From: Branchiostoma floridae
Taxonomy: Eukaryota > Chordata > Leptocardii > Amphioxiformes > Branchiostomatidae
NCBI RefSeq assembly: GCF_000003815.2
Contig: NC_049991.1
Span: 14,149,357 to 14,213,356, forward strand
Direction of reading: 5' to 3'
DNA: 64,000 nt
In this document: one piece after another, positions 11,201 through 24,643 of the stretch
Position numbering within the stretch: the stretch's first letter is position 1
Layout of the letters: each line of letters begins with the position of its first letter
Notes under the pieces: model-generated
Told to the model about the DNA's origin: nothing
Seen by the model: the letters and a program-made list of their open reading frames with translations, nothing else
The model's database searches: none
Made by a program: the position numbers and the translations under genes

Positions 11201-14200
11201 ATGGTTGATGATGTAAAACTAAAAGAAACAGTATACCCAAAACCCACATCATTTAATAAAAGTACTAGTATCATGTAAATTCAAATAGCTGGGCAATTAA
11301 AGTATGTTGCCAACAGCATTTACAATATATAGAATGCATACTTCATACTAGAGCTGTCTCCAGGGCCCGTCCATCCGTCCCAGGACGAAGATTTGCTTGT
11401 TGGGAAGGAGAAAGGTTTCTGCCAAAAAAATTTTGAGACATGAAATTGATAAAAATGTTAGCTTAAAAGTTAAAATGATGGATTTATCTATGAAAATTAA
11501 CAACGAGGGCTCCCAAAGAATGAGTGGGACAAAAGAAATTTAAAGCTGAAGACAGCCCTTTTTTGTAAGGAACCTTTGAAAAGTGTTCCTGTCCCTTCAA
11601 GTAAAAGTATTCTGCCAAAGCAAATTAAGCATCAAAGAGCACTGCGGTGAAATATTACACCTGTCAGCCTCCTTTCAATTTGCTGCCAAGTTGTGCTTGC
11701 CAGCCTGGGCAAATTGATTCTGCCCTGCATAGCCCGACAAAATCAATGCTAAGCTCATTTATTATTGAAGAGAGGATCAGACCTCCTACTGTGAGTTGTA
11801 GGGAAGGTAAACAATTTCAGATTTTACCCTAGAGCAGAATATACTTGTAGATGAAATGGAATAACTGTTATATTGCTGGCATGCATATTAATTGGTTCGG
11901 CAATTTCCTGATGCTACTTTGTGTGTGGTTGGTGCTTAAATAATTCGCAACGTTTCAAGGTATCATTAGACAAAATGCAAGTCAATGAACAGTATTATGT
12001 GATGTATTGATTTTGAGTACTAATTTGTACATCTACTGATCTACATTAGAAAGGGTCATTTGTCTGTCTAAACTATATTGTCCATGGCAGTAAAAATTTT
12101 ACTGTTAGTGTTGCAATGTTCACTATACTAGGAAACATTGACAATGTGTGTTTGAATGGCCAGAATAGTCAGGAATATTTTTTATATTTGTATTTCAGGC
12201 AATTGAGAGAAATGCCTTTCTTGAAAGTGAACTTGAAGAGAAGGATCAGCTAATGGAGACAATACAAAGGCTAAAGGATGAAGCCAGAGGTTTGCATATT
12301 TATTCTTAGGATTACTTACCAGCTGTGGTATTTCTTGTTTGGTCACAACAGCTTACTTGAATATTTTACTGATTAGAACTTGCACATTCCTATATGAGGC
12401 CCTTACAAAATATTTTAAAGGAGTTACCAACCCTTTGATGTTTTCCCTGATATTCTTCCTCAGACAGAAGAATTTGATTTCAACAGAATTTGATTTCAAC
12501 TCTTGTGAGACTACTGTAAATACAGAAACTTTCGCGGTGGTTTAATGTTCATTTCCATGGCAGTAAGAGACTACAGTGCATGGTGCTACCGCGAACTTAA
12601 AACCACAGCAAAAAGTTCTTTTTCCCGCTCCCATGAAATTAAATCCCCGCGAACTTAAATACATTTACCGTAACCAAGATTCCAAGGGTTAAGAAATTGT
12701 TACAGTTAACAGTGATGAAAGTTTATTTTTAGATAAGGTCCAGCTGTTGACAAGGCAAAGGGCAGAAATTCTGTGACCCACGAAAGTTTGTTCATATCAA
12801 TTAGACCAGACTTGCTTTATTTGTCCCATAGCTAAAGACTATGTTGTTGCGACAGTTGTGTAAGAAATGTACATTAGAATTGAGCAAGAGTGAAAAGATT
12901 GCTAACTGGTGATCTGTTTTTCTTTTCCAGACTTGAGGCTGGAGCTTAATGTACGGCCGACCCCACTGTCGACCAGTAAAGAACAAGCTGGTGAAGATAA
13001 GGATGAGGAGAAACCAGACAACGATAAAGTAGAAAGGAGAAGCAGACCAACTCCTATCAGCATGCCTGATAACAGAGCAGTATTGGAGAAGGGCATCAGT
13101 ACAACACCTCCTGTTGGCACGCCACCTCCACTTAGGGATAGAGGTAATGTTACCCTGACAGTACAATGGTATTGTATTTTGGCCAGCTTGTGCAATATTT
13201 GACGAAGATGAAAGTAAATGTGTGCCAAAACACATGTAAGAAGCTATAGGAAAAGTGAAGGCATAAATTATAGAAAATAAAATAAAAAATTGACAGTACC
13301 GGTTAAGAAAGAGAATTACAAAATGTACTTCCTAGTTTTGCCAAGCCTAATGAAGCTGTGTTTTAGTGTCTTTGGACCCAAAAAAAGAAAAAATTGAACC
13401 AAAAATCATTGACTTAGATTTCTCTGATGTTTAATAGGAATAAACAAAATTGCACTGAATACATAAGATGGACATACAAATGCAAGAAATTTTGTTGGAT
13501 TTCCTACTTTCAGGACATTACATGATGTGTTTTTGTAATATTCTTTTCCCTACAGGAAGCTTTTCCCAGATGAATGGTGCTGCTTCAGGTAGCACACCGC
13601 TCACGCCGTCCGCTCGTATTTCAGCTCTCAACATTGTAGGAGACCTGCTCAGGAAAGTAGGGGTAAGTTGATGTTGATGTGCAAAGGTAATCTCCAAGCA
13701 GATTTACCAGTGGCATAAGATAGTATCAAAGCTGGCTAAGGAGTACAGTTGGCCAAAGGGAGTCATCAGCTCTGGTAGCCAAACACACTCCTAGGCTTCA
13801 CTCTTCTGGCAGATTTTGATACTATCTTATACTACCGTAAGATCTGCTTGGAAATTAGTGCAATGGAACCATCTATTCTTCTTTCAAGCCACAACCTTTA
13901 TTGCTTTAGGTTTGTTTTGGTCTCTCTCTAACTAAGACAGCAGGAATTTATTTAATTCGTTTACTCAGCAACAACATATGTTAATTTTTCTTTCTTCAAC
14001 TTTAAGACAGCTGGATTTTGAGTTCCTTCAAAGATTTCTGAAAATTACTTAAAACTGATTTTTGTTTCTTTCAGGCATTGGAATCCAAGCTGGCCTCATG
14101 TAGAAATTTTGTGAAAGATCAACCAGGAAGTAGGAGTAGTGGTAGCAAGGGGCCAAATTCACCCAGGTAAGTGTGCCCTGTAGCAGGGCTGCTTCTCGCA

Positions 14201-17200
14201 ACGTGTACTAACCCTGGCACTTTTCTAGCATTCACAAGCCTGGATCACATGGGTGAAGGGTGCAGGGATTTGTTGCTCAACTTGAGGTCCTTTTTGGTGA
14301 TGGTGTTCTGCATAAATGAACATTGCTTGTTAAAAGCTGTTATGCATTGAGTTACTGTTGGGGCCTTGTGACAACCCTTCCCTAAATGCTATGAACCCCC
14401 TTTAGACTCAGTGGTGAAACACCCTTCTAAAATTTACTGCCAAACTACCGGAGAGCTGGTGTCACAAGGTCACTTTGATTTTAAAGCAACTCCTTTTTTA
14501 TAGCTCAAAATGTATAATGAAATTCCAAATCCAAAGATTCCAGACACCAGGCTTGTAATTTTTTTGTTTACAACATAGCCCAGAAAGTCCAGCCACGCCA
14601 CGAACAGCAAGGCAGTGGTCAGGACCAACCACCACCACACCAGTAACAGGCCAGCCAAGACCACAAAACTTGGTACTTAACAATCAGTCAGTGGCATCTC
14701 CAAATGAGTCCCCTGTAACAAAGACCCCCTCGCCAAATCCATGGTCGTCCCCAAGCCAGTATATTCCTCCACTCGAACATGTGATCCAGATTTTTGAGTG
14801 GTAGTTTCTTGTGCCAAGTCATCCCATCTACCTCAGCGTGTATGCTTGCATGCTCACGTGCCAAATCACAGTTTGCACTCAGGCAAGTTTCATATCATCA
14901 TAGTCCCAGGTTGTGGTGGATGGTGTCTGGCTATGCTGTCTCATAGTCATAGTTTTGTGGTGATGCTGCTTTCCAAAGACCTTACCCCTACTTTCCTAAT
15001 ACCTGTGCCATACAATGCACCCCTGTTGAAAAGTGGTACAGTCAAAAGTCTCAGGTAGCAATGTTTGAGACTGGACCAGTACACTTGTGAAGGGGGTGGA
15101 GCAGGATTCAGTGCACGTGGCAGGAGGCATGGTGTTGGCGGTGGCTGGTAGTGGTGGCATGTGAGGTGGCTGCAGCTTTTCTGGCTATGTAAGCCGACAA
15201 TTCATATAGCAGACTGGGCTGGTTTTAGACATACCTGTAGCAGCAAGTCAAGTAGTAGGCTCACCTTTCTATACAGCCAATCCACAACTTGTTTAGAAAG
15301 TACAAAATTTCATGTTCTCCTTGTGTTGTCCTCAGTTTAGTTCATATCATATGATGTAAATGTTTATGGAGCATCTGAACTATAGAAATTGCAGTAGTTT
15401 CTTGATATATGCAAACTAACTTTGATCATGCTCCACCATTCATGCAATGATAAGGCTCAAGTTCATGGCAAAACGGCAACTTTGTTGTTGTTTGCTGTAA
15501 GACAAAAATTGCTACACAAATAATTACGTAATACTAATAGATCTACAGTAGTTGAAAAAGGATTGGCTGGAGTGAGACTGTATAAAAAGGTGAGGCTTCT
15601 GCCTAGCCACAGCTTTGTTTGAGTAGTTCTGACTCTGAGGTTTGTCTGAACTGACACTAGAAGGTGCTAACATGCTGGGTCAAGGTGATACTTCTCAAAT
15701 TTCATCATGCTCTCATTGCATGAACTTGAAGTTGCTAGCTATGTTTTTGAATTTTTAACTTACAGTATATGACTGTGTTTTTCAATATTCCGAGAACATA
15801 TCATCCATTTTCTTGATCATTGCCCACAAATATAAATTCGTTTTTGTAATTGACAGATTCTGGACACTTACAAATTTCATCAAGCCAAACCCTTCCTTGA
15901 ATTGAGTTTTGTTTACTAGTATGTTCTTTACTTTCCAGGAGAAGGAACATAATGTTTTTATAGAGCCCAGCAGACACTACAGGTGATTGCTAGCCTGTTT
16001 TCTGCTCATTTATAGTAGCCTGAATGTCAGCCTTAGTGCAGTGCACTGCTCTAGTGTCAGTTCAGACCTTATGTATTTGGTGGTGGTGGTGGGATTTTGT
16101 TATTTGTGCACTAGAGAATGTGTGCTAGTGATGCTATTGGCCATGTATGCTATGTAGTTGTGCTTGTGAAATCATTTTGTTTCCCATACATCCACCACTT
16201 CATACTGCTTATAGTCAGTGCGGTATCTGTTTTTCTTCCTTCTTCATTGTCAGAGTTTTCCACAGTCATTCAAAAGTAGGGAAGGGGAGGATCACAATTT
16301 TCACAACCAATGTATCACTTTGAAATGTAGTCCCTTTTGATTTGTGTAGCTATATATACAGTCTTTGAAAAATGTTCTTGAATGTTTGGTTGATCTTTCT
16401 ACTACTAGTAGGCATCACACAGCAAAAGAGCACCATCATGCTCTCATAAATGCTAGATATCCACTGTACCATAGTGCACATTTTGCTCCACTCCATCCCC
16501 ACCTCCACGCTTTTGTTGAACGACTGTGGGAATCCCTGAGCCGGGTGTTGTCTGGCCCCCACAGTCAGCCGGCTGGCCCCTCCCGGCCATCAGACAACAT
16601 CCTCCTGCCTCTGTGTTCTGTCCTTTCCTGCTGTGAGACCTCTCTTGTTCAGGCCATAAACACCATCAAACATGACTCTCCTGACAGAAAGGTCCAGTCT
16701 CCACCTCCATTACCTTCTGATGCATGGCACCTTCAATTACTAGATGCACTGGAATGATGTTATTCAGACGATAAATAACATCATTTGTCTTTCTTAATTT
16801 TGCCAATTTGCTAGTAGCTGAAAGTAGAACAGATGTGTTATTATAAATGCGTCAGTCAAATTGTTATCAATGTTAGCTGTGAAACAGGCTGATTATTTGC
16901 TGTTCAAATTACGAATTAATTAATAAAAAGAAATTTTTCGTCTTCCCCAAATAGGTAAGATTTTTTTTAAACACACTTGTGTACAATGTAATATCTGAAC
17001 AAATTGTACCTTTCTTACCTCATTGTCATCAAAGTACAAGACTGCGTTCAAGTATTTTTCACTTTTCAAGATGGCATATAAATTTATCTTGATACGAATA
17101 AAAGGGTTAGGAATCTGAGTGGTGCATTTCCATTTTTATGATGTCTGTGCATGCTTTAGCTCTGGACATTTTTCTGAACTTGTCAGTTGCTTCCTTCCTT

Positions 17201-20200
17201 CCTTTCACTCCATCAACCCACCAAACCCTGTATGAATCATAACTATTCACTTGAGATGGAAAGAACTTACTAGAACATAACCATATACTATAACAAGAGT
17301 TCCTCTGTTAATCATAACTCGTCTAAAATATAATCTAGTACGTTGTGATAAGGTTACTAAACCCTTCACAAATTTTCAGGTTATGGCTGAAGCTAAAACT
17401 GTAACCCCTAACGTATAGTCCAATAGTTTCTCTAGAACATCAAAGTTTAGCTGTATGTGTGGGTAGGTATAGATAGAACTTAAAACATTCTAAGAGACTC
17501 AGTAATGTAGATTGGTTACATAGCAGGAAAGGATAGAGACCTTAGTGCAGGGGGAATGAAGTGAGGTGAGCTGTAAGGTCATAACATGTAAGTACTCTGA
17601 AAAAGTTGCATCCCATTGTATGCAGTTGTGTCCCTCATCGTTGGCTGCTTTACATGTGCTTTCCATGTACAGTGCCATTTGACTGTTCATTCTTACCCTT
17701 TCTGTTCCGTTCCAACAAGTTTAGTTGCTACAGACTTGTTAAAAAATGTTACATGATTATTGCTTGCATGAAGCCATCATACTGTGCAGCATGTTAACGC
17801 AAGGCTGCAAAAGTTGATAAAGCTGCAAGTTGTGTGTTGTACAGTTAATGTTCTCCCTGCAAAATGTCAAAAGAGTAAAATTTCCCAAGCTTTTAAAAGC
17901 ATGTACATGTGCAAATTACTGGTAGTACATTTCAGGCCATAATTGGAGATTTTGACTAACAGTGAGTATATATATCAGTACAAAATCTTAACATAGTAAG
18001 CAATTACAATATCTCACATTTCTTTTCATCCTCACAATACAAGACCCATGTTCACAATCATACCATCTCCTTCTTGCTCATTCTAAAGGCGGCTGAGAGT
18101 GACTGATCTTTGACCACTCTGGGACTAACACAATCATGGTAAAGTCTACTTGACTTGGTTGCTTTGCACAACCAGTTCACTAAAGCCTACTAACATACCC
18201 CATGCAATATTTCCCATTTCATAACTAACACTACACCTGGTAGATGTGTGTAGTTCTGTCTGTTAAATTCCCTCTACCCTATTGTAACTAAAGTTAACTT
18301 CTCATTTACTAACTGCTCACTGCAATCTGTTCACTGTTTCCTATAAGAGCTGTGCTGGCACTTAAACCTTTTGTCTGCTTGGCTGTAGCTATAATACAAC
18401 TAACTCTTATACATGTCTGTCTACACTGGTAACTCAGTTAACATAATCTTCTCATTGCACATCAGACTCAATCCAAATCAGTAGTGGTAAAGGAGATGGA
18501 ATACTAGTATTCTTTGTAATAGCATAAATGTACTGATGTAAAAGAGTGCTACAGAGTGTTAACTTTGTATCTACCAGAACCAAGTACATACTGTACATGT
18601 ACATGAACTCTTGTAGTCTACATGTACCCGTAATTCATGAAAACTAGTGAAGAAAGCTCATACTAGTCATAGCCATTAACTAGATACAGAATATCCTCCT
18701 TATTGCAGTTTTTCAGCCATACTTTTCATGAAGCCCACAGTTAAAATTCATTACTTTTACAGTTTAGATCTATGACTCCTAATCTTCTGCCACTCTGGTC
18801 TATACAAGACCTCTTAATCTTGTTCTGATCATACAACATTCACCCATCATACATTAATACAAAGTCAAAACAAATAGTTTTCATAGGGTCTGAGTTAACC
18901 CGTTTCCCTCCCCTTGTGTGTGAGTACATGTAACGTCTTATACCCTTATGTGATTAACCCTCAGTTATAGCAGTGCTACTCATGACCCCTCTCTCCCCCC
19001 ACAAGCGTACATGCATGGAAATCCTCCAGGCATTCGGCTCTGCATGTCAGGCTGGCACTCGCAGGTACATTTTTACGTGTTTGCCATCGGGTGGTCCTCA
19101 CGTGAAATATGTGTCAACAGGACCACATCGGGGCTATTCCATCGTCACCACTTATTTGTAACCATCTTTCTTTTTGGTTAGTCAGTGAAGCTAAAGCACA
19201 GAGAGGGTTTAAGGGCTCATAAAGTTTATAAACATTAATTTTGTCAGGATCCCTTTGTTGACTGATTTTTTCATCCTCTACTTTCTTCCTTTTTGGTGTC
19301 CTTTTCCATAATCTGAGTCAGAAATTCACTGTGAAATGTGTCCCTCTAAACTAAATTAAAAAGTGGAATAGCCCTTACTCAAAAGTTCCAAATACATGTA
19401 TGTGTGTTTATTTTTCCTCATATCTTTATGTTAATTAATGCAGTCATTGTCTTGTTCTGAATGCATGGTTTTCTAATCTGTTATATGTTATATATGCAGA
19501 AACAAGCTTTAAAAATACAGTTCACATAAAAATCACCACTACTCAACATGTACATATTAACAGGGGGCAAAGTAAATCCGGAGAAACATTATCTATTACT
19601 GATGACATTACATCATAATTATGCAGGTAGTCTACATAAAAAAATAAAGTTTTGCAGATTGAGAGTATCTTTCGAGATTTGCAATGTTGTCTGTTAAATG
19701 TACTTTGTCATATGTTCACCAAATTAAACATGTTTTCCATGTGTATGAAAAAGCTTGGCAGCTTTCGTGCATAGTACAAGTTGACCCACATTGTATGGTC
19801 TAAGAATTTTTTCGAGCGTGATGTATGGCAATTGTTGTTGTTTGTCTCTTTATTTCCTTTCCTGTATGCCAGTCATTGGTTTATGTTTTTTGCACCCATT
19901 TTTGTTATAATGCATGTCAACACTTTTAGTTCCTACATTTGTTTGTTATAATTTGAACAAAGGTTACGAGTAAAAATTTGTGTCTATGCATGACTTACAA
20001 TTACATGGAAGGAAATAGCATGTTTTTGTTGTATCAGTGCGTTAGCAAGTATCATGTATTCTACTTAACTGTAAAAAGACAATTTTTATTTTTCTTCTTA
20101 TTGCGCTATTCAGATTCCTAACCTCATGAGTCTTCGAACAGAAAAAAATAACAATTGGTTCTCTTTACCAGCACGCGTTTCTACTTTGCCATTATTCATG

Positions 20201-20536
20201 TTAAAAAAATGAATCATATGACAAAAAAGTATGCCTAGATTTATGAATCTCAGAACAGGCAGTAGATTATCTTTTTCATTTGGCAAATTGGAAATGACCT
20301 GTTGCCACTTTTTAAAAGATTTTTATCCTAAAAGGTAGATTGGAATATTGATTTGTATGTGCTGCCAAAATGACGTTTGTCAGCCAGTAAAGCTTGACAG
20401 TGGACAGCCAGCAATATGGGAGAATAAAAGAACTCTACATTTACTTTTAATGTGTTTTCCTTCCAGGGCCAAGCGACTGAACAGAGGGTCGGTGTCCTCC
20501 CCCAATCCACAGGGCCTGGTGAAGATCACAGTGTGA
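5273..20536 (+). CDS. NDE1: NudE neurodevelopment protein (NDE1/NDEL1 orthologue), eight coding exons
   Basis: Exons are 5273-5358, 9323-9476, 10973-11167, 12199-12289, 12931-13143, 13556-13662, 14075-14166 and 20467-20536. All phases agree, giving 335 residues (human NDE1 and NDEL1 are about 345). The N-terminus is [11 protein letters not shown] with a following YWKDLAL. Next comes a coiled coil containing [31 protein letters not shown] and [18 protein letters not shown], the LIS1- and dynein-binding region of the family. After a charged linker comes the conserved [20 protein letters not shown] and [15 protein letters not shown] block. NudE tethers LIS1 to cytoplasmic dynein at centrosomes, kinetochores and the nuclear envelope; amphibian and mammalian homologues act in mitosis and neuronal migration. 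The last exon encodes [18 protein letters not shown] and stop. Alternative last exons are likely (see 14579 and 16565). The gene is intact, and I see no second nudE copy in the window. Confidence 0.95.
5359..9322 (+). other. nudE intron 1 (about 4 kb)
   Basis: No exon-like coding block is visible. It contains an inverted-repeat element at 6889-7140, a few short microsatellite-like stretches and otherwise A/T-rich unique-looking sequence. Its size fits a place for regulatory elements near the start of the gene, but no specific site can be supported. Confidence 0.6.
6889..7140. mobile_element. Foldback element in nudE intron 1
   Basis: The left arm (about 6889-6950: cttcttcgttacacaacctt then cttttaattcttccgtag) is the inverse of the right arm (about 7073-7140: ctacggaagaattaaaagaa then ggttgtgtaacgaagaag). 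A spacer of about 120 bases separates them. It has no coding capacity of its own and fits a MITE-like insertion. Confidence 0.65.
12512..12673. mobile_element. MITE family A, copy 1 (tactgtaaat... termini)
   Basis: The element is bounded by inverted termini of the type tactgtaaatacag ... tttaccgta and is full of the phrases ttcgcggtgg, ccgcgaacttaaa and gcatggtgctaccgcg. A second copy, in the opposite internal orientation, lies at 34690-34884. It sits in nudE intron 4. Confidence 0.7.
13688..13858. mobile_element. MITE family B, copy 1 (taatctccaagcagat termini)
   Basis: The start (taatctccaagcagattta, then cagtggcataagatagtatc) is inverted at the end (gatactatcttatact, then gatctgcttggaaatta), giving long imperfect terminal inverted repeats in nudE intron 6. 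A related element with the same termini is at 46537-46663. Confidence 0.7.
14579..14804 (+). CDS. NDE1: Candidate alternative last exon of nudE
   Basis: An acceptor (ttttgtttacaacatag) precedes a frame that is in phase with exon 7 (AG plus C gives Ser) and stays open for 74 codons to TAG at 14802-14804. The product is [19 protein letters not shown] followed by a Thr/Pro/Ser-rich stretch with several SP and TP pairs (for example [15 protein letters not shown]), ending HVIQIFEW. It would replace the short C-terminal exon at 20467 and give a 387-residue form. Composition resembles the phospho-regulated C-terminal regions of NudE proteins. Good phase, good acceptor and low-complexity coding composition support it; transcript evidence is absent. 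Confidence 0.55.
16565..16757 (+). CDS. Second, weaker candidate alternative last exon of nudE
   Basis: The acceptor tgtctggcccccacag is followed by a frame in phase with exon 7 (AG plus T gives Ser) that is open for 63 codons ([19 protein letters not shown], then ... [12 protein letters not shown]) to TGA at 16755-16757. The frame is also open upstream of the acceptor. There is no recognisable homology. It may be a spurious match. Confidence 0.25.
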
Positions 20537-23500
20537 ATCAAGACACAGTTACTGACCCCAAGAGTTTCTACCAAATAGCTTTCTAGCTGTATTCTTACTT
20601 AATTGAGCACGCATTGCTTTCATGACTTTATAACACGTGATTCCACAAAATATATCCTCCAGCAGAATACATTCAGTTGTCATCTGTGCCTATTACCACT
20701 CATGGCCAAGCAGACAAAAGTTTTTTTTTGTTTTTTTTCAAAACGCCTACCCCAGCTTTTCAATAGGGAGGCAGATGTTCCTATACCTAATGTCTATCAG
20801 TTGCCAGGAGAAAAGTTGCTATTGAAATAACTGAGCTCCCATCACAATGGTAAAAGATATTGCCTAATATAGGTGGTGTAAAATCTCCAATGCCCTTTTC
20901 AATGTGCCATTCAACAGGGAGGTTTAGGGTTCTCCAGTTTATGGGGGTCAACTACAACTATATGAACCTACAGTTTGGTGAGGATGTGTGCAGCATTACT
21001 CCGTATCACTTGCCTCGTTGGGATGAATTAAAAACATCCAGCATTTAGATAATTAAACCAACATGCTAACAGCTGTTTTTAAAGGTCTTCACTTTTCCTT
21101 CTGATCTATTACGAAAAAATTAACATGGAATACATGGTTGTGTTCATCACCAAGCATATATAGGTAGCATACTGTTCTTGCCAGGAAAATTGACATTTAT
21201 GACCAGTTCAACTCAAAACACCATNNNNNNNNNNNNNNNNNNNNNNNNNNNNNNNNNNNNNNNNNNNNNNNNNNNNNNNNNNNNNNNNNNNNNNNNNNNN
21301 NNNNNNNNNNNNNNNNNNNNNNNNNNNNNNNNNNNNNNNNNNNNNNNNNTATCTGCATGTTTGGGGAGGTTTCGTAGCTGGACAGGAAATAAAATGGTAC
21401 AAATGGGCCAAGTGACGAAATTTGCCCCTATTTTATTTTATTTAATACAACATTTTCAGAAGAAAGCAAAATGTAATGAAAAGCTGGTATAGGTTTTAAG
21501 TATTTATTTTGTTAATTATAAAATTATCCTGTTAAAATGTAACAAAACGAAATATCATGGAACTGTATATGGTCTCCATATGCAGCTTTAAGCGTAAAGT
21601 ATGATATCTCATAGCTTATATTTATTTCTAATTTCTTGCTCAAGTTACTATACTTGTGTGCCGTTGTGAATGTTATTTGAGAGAAATTGGTGTATTTGGA
21701 ATGTATAGTTCTGTGTATAATAGATGTACATGTAACTGATGTTTATTTTCCCATTCAAAAAGGAAAGACATAATGCAATTCCACCATCTCCACTTTGCAA
21801 TATCATGGTATCAAAATGTTTGTTAGTAATAGTAGTCATTATTCATGTTCAAATATGTTCACCACATACATGTATCAGACAGATACAAAGTTGTCAAATC
21901 CATAGCACTTCTACATTTCCTTCTGGGTACATATATTTGTGTACAGTGAAAGTCACACCAACCATCATACGAGTGTTACTGTACATGTAATGCACCCTAT
22001 TTTGTAAATCCTCATGTTGTGGGAATGTGCAGGCATGTATAACAGATGTGATTAAGTCAACTGTTCTTTCTGTACAACTTGGCAGGATATTATGAAATTT
22101 CTTTTAATTCAGGGCTAATGCTCAGAAGACTTTTTTTTTATGTACCGTTGATTAAGAAGTTGATTGTGCTGGTGCTATGGCAATGTGTAAGACCGTTACA
22201 TGATATATATATATATATATGCCTTCACATGTACTATTTGCGATATACTTTGTGTATTACAAATCAACCAACACATATACATGTACATGTGTAGGGCATT
22301 TTATAATTTGTCACAACTGACAACATCCATGATTTGGTTCACCAGCATGATTGGCATATTCCATTGTGAAGCAACGAAGAAACCATTGATGCTGGACCAG
22401 AATTGTTAACTTGAGACAGGGTGAACCTTTTCTTTTAATCATCGTGGTAGGAAGTTGATTCAGGAAACCAGACGAGTTCGGTTGGTTATTTTAGTTAGGT
22501 TTCCAGTGTGAAAACTCATCACCAGTTACAGCTGCAATGAGTATATCTACTGTGTACCTGTGTTCAAAATATTTGGCGTTATGCACATACTGGTTTAAAG
22601 ATTAGAAGACTGTATTGGGGATGTGGATAAGCATGGCAAAGGCGAATTGCATGCACCAATGAATTGTATGGTTAGGCTGTCATATTTTTATTCTACAGCT
22701 ATAAAACTGTCATTGGGTTATTGGTGCTTGGAGGGTGAAGAGATACATAGAAGGGAAAATGAATGTGTTGAAGCTGTGGTGTGTAATGAGAAAACTGCAT
22801 ATGTACGAGGGACAGGGTAGATTTCACTCATTTCAGTTAATAACTGGTGATACTTGAACATGTCCTCTTAATTAGACCTTGTGTGGATTGTCTGTAATGA
22901 TTCTTTTGAGTATAGACATCAAGCAAATTCTGTTTTATAATGAAAAACAAATGTCCATGTTACCACTTACCATGTCATGTGGTTTTCTACCTGTCCGTAT
23001 ATGAGATGTTTGTGAATAATACAGAGTATTTTGTCCTGAGTGATTGAATATTTTATACTGTACATAATTATCAGTAGGTATTGCTATGGACTAAAATATT
23101 TGTGCTGAACAATTATCTTACTAGTACTCCTAATTGTATACTTTTGACCAGTTTTAGGTAAGAAGTTCTGTTGTCTGAAAGTGCTAGCAAGTATCCAGCT
23201 AAGACTTGTTTAGCTACTATGAATTGACTTGTTTAGAGAGATGTTACAGGAAAAAGGGCCAAAGAATTGACATTAGATAAAGTTTGCATAAAATGTGTGG
23301 CTTCTGTATGTATGGAAATGCATGTTACTGTTGCCTTTCCCGAAATGCATTTTGTATCTCCTTTGTGCCTCTCCTACCAAGAACAGCAACTATTACCGTT
23401 GCAGGAAGAAAAGTCAATTACTGTGGGTGACCAAACTCCATAGAGGACTTGGTACTGATCACATGTGCACACAAACTGCACAAAAACCCAACAGATATGC

Positions 23501-24330
23501 CAATACTAGTCCCGTTCGCTAGTATAATTGTTTTGTTTCAGCAATTCAACACTGTAGGTATCACTTAACCTAGCATGTTGGACATCCAGAAAAGCTGTCC
23601 CCAACCCTATACACTGTAATCTAAAATACCAGTCGTCTTTTGTAGCATTTTAGCATGTTACAGGTTTGGAACTTGAAAAGTCCAGTATTGGTCAAAATGA
23701 TCTTTCTACCCAATCGTGGTCTTGTAAAGGAAAGAAGTTGTCAATGAGTACTGTTTATTCATGGCTGTACAAATGTGTGGATGTATTTGTAATTCCTTCA
23801 CGTTACTGTAAATAAAAATATTACAGCAACCTCTGCCTCTTAATTTCTTTGCTGTCACAAAAACAACTGGTTTTCTCGATAAAGTTAAACTTCCAACACG
23901 AAAATTGGGCTTACCCAAACTTTCGACTGTTCAACTCCAGTCTTTATCAAGGAATGGAAGCTCCACTGCTTCTGAGACGTCACGTTATGCAGATAGCACA
24001 CATGATTTTGTCAGTTTTAGATCATAATTCGCAGGAAGTTGATGGCACAATGTATGTCACAAGCAGTGGATCGACTATTCCTTAACAAAGACTGAAGTTG
24101 AACAGTAAAAAATTTGGGTCCAATAATTTTTGTGGTGGAACTTAAAGTTTGACTTTACCCTGAATGACTTCTACAAACACATCTGAACTTTCAAGTCAAC
24201 CACAGGCTTTGTGCAGTCTTGGTAATAGAATATCAAATACATGTTGGATTGTATTCTCTAATCCTGACCCTAGTAGATGAACAGGTGTCATACAAACAAA
24301 AACAATATCTTGTCATTTCATTCTGCAGTA
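20537..24330. other. nudE 3' untranslated and intergenic DNA, with an assembly gap
   Basis: Sequence downstream of the nudE stop is A/T-rich and noncoding. AATAAA motifs at 21388 and 23811 are possible poly(A) signals, the latter implying a 3' UTR of about 3.3 kb. A (TA)n microsatellite lies at about 22203-22220. N's occupy 21225-21349. No further gene is visible before the convergent HAUS8-like gene. Confidence 0.6.
21225..21349. other. Assembly gap (125 N)
   Basis: A run of N; reading frames crossing it are meaningless. Confidence 1.
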
Positions 24331-24336
24331 TTTATT
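24331..24336 (-). terminator. Probable poly(A) signal of the HAUS8-like gene
   Basis: AATAAA on the minus strand, about 310 bases past the stop codon at 24644-24646. Confidence 0.5.
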
Positions 24337-24643
24337 AGTTGGCATAGACACAAAATGTCCCTGTACACATCCAAATCATCGAAAAAGATTACATGTGCAC
24401 TGTCTCAGACATTCGGAAAATACAAAATGTAATTCAGGCAGATATATTCTCTTTGCTTTCTATTCAACACGGTATTTTATACCCATGTATTGTATCATGT
24501 CTGCCATTTTTATCATGTCTATCAACAGGGTTTTTTTTCACATATAGAAGTCAATGTGATACTTCAGAGTCTGCTCCACACTCATAATATGCATGTACAT
24601 TTAGTTTAATGCTTTAGTCCAAATACAAATATAGTCCTCCATG

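Larger units (their letters stand above)
14167..20466 (+). other. nudE intron 7 (about 6.3 kb)
   Basis: Apart from the two candidate alternative last exons (14579-14804 and 16565-16757) and a 59-base candidate cassette at 19005-19063, I see only A/T-rich noncoding sequence with scattered (acatgt)-type simple repeats. No transposon protein fragments were recognised. Confidence 0.5.
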
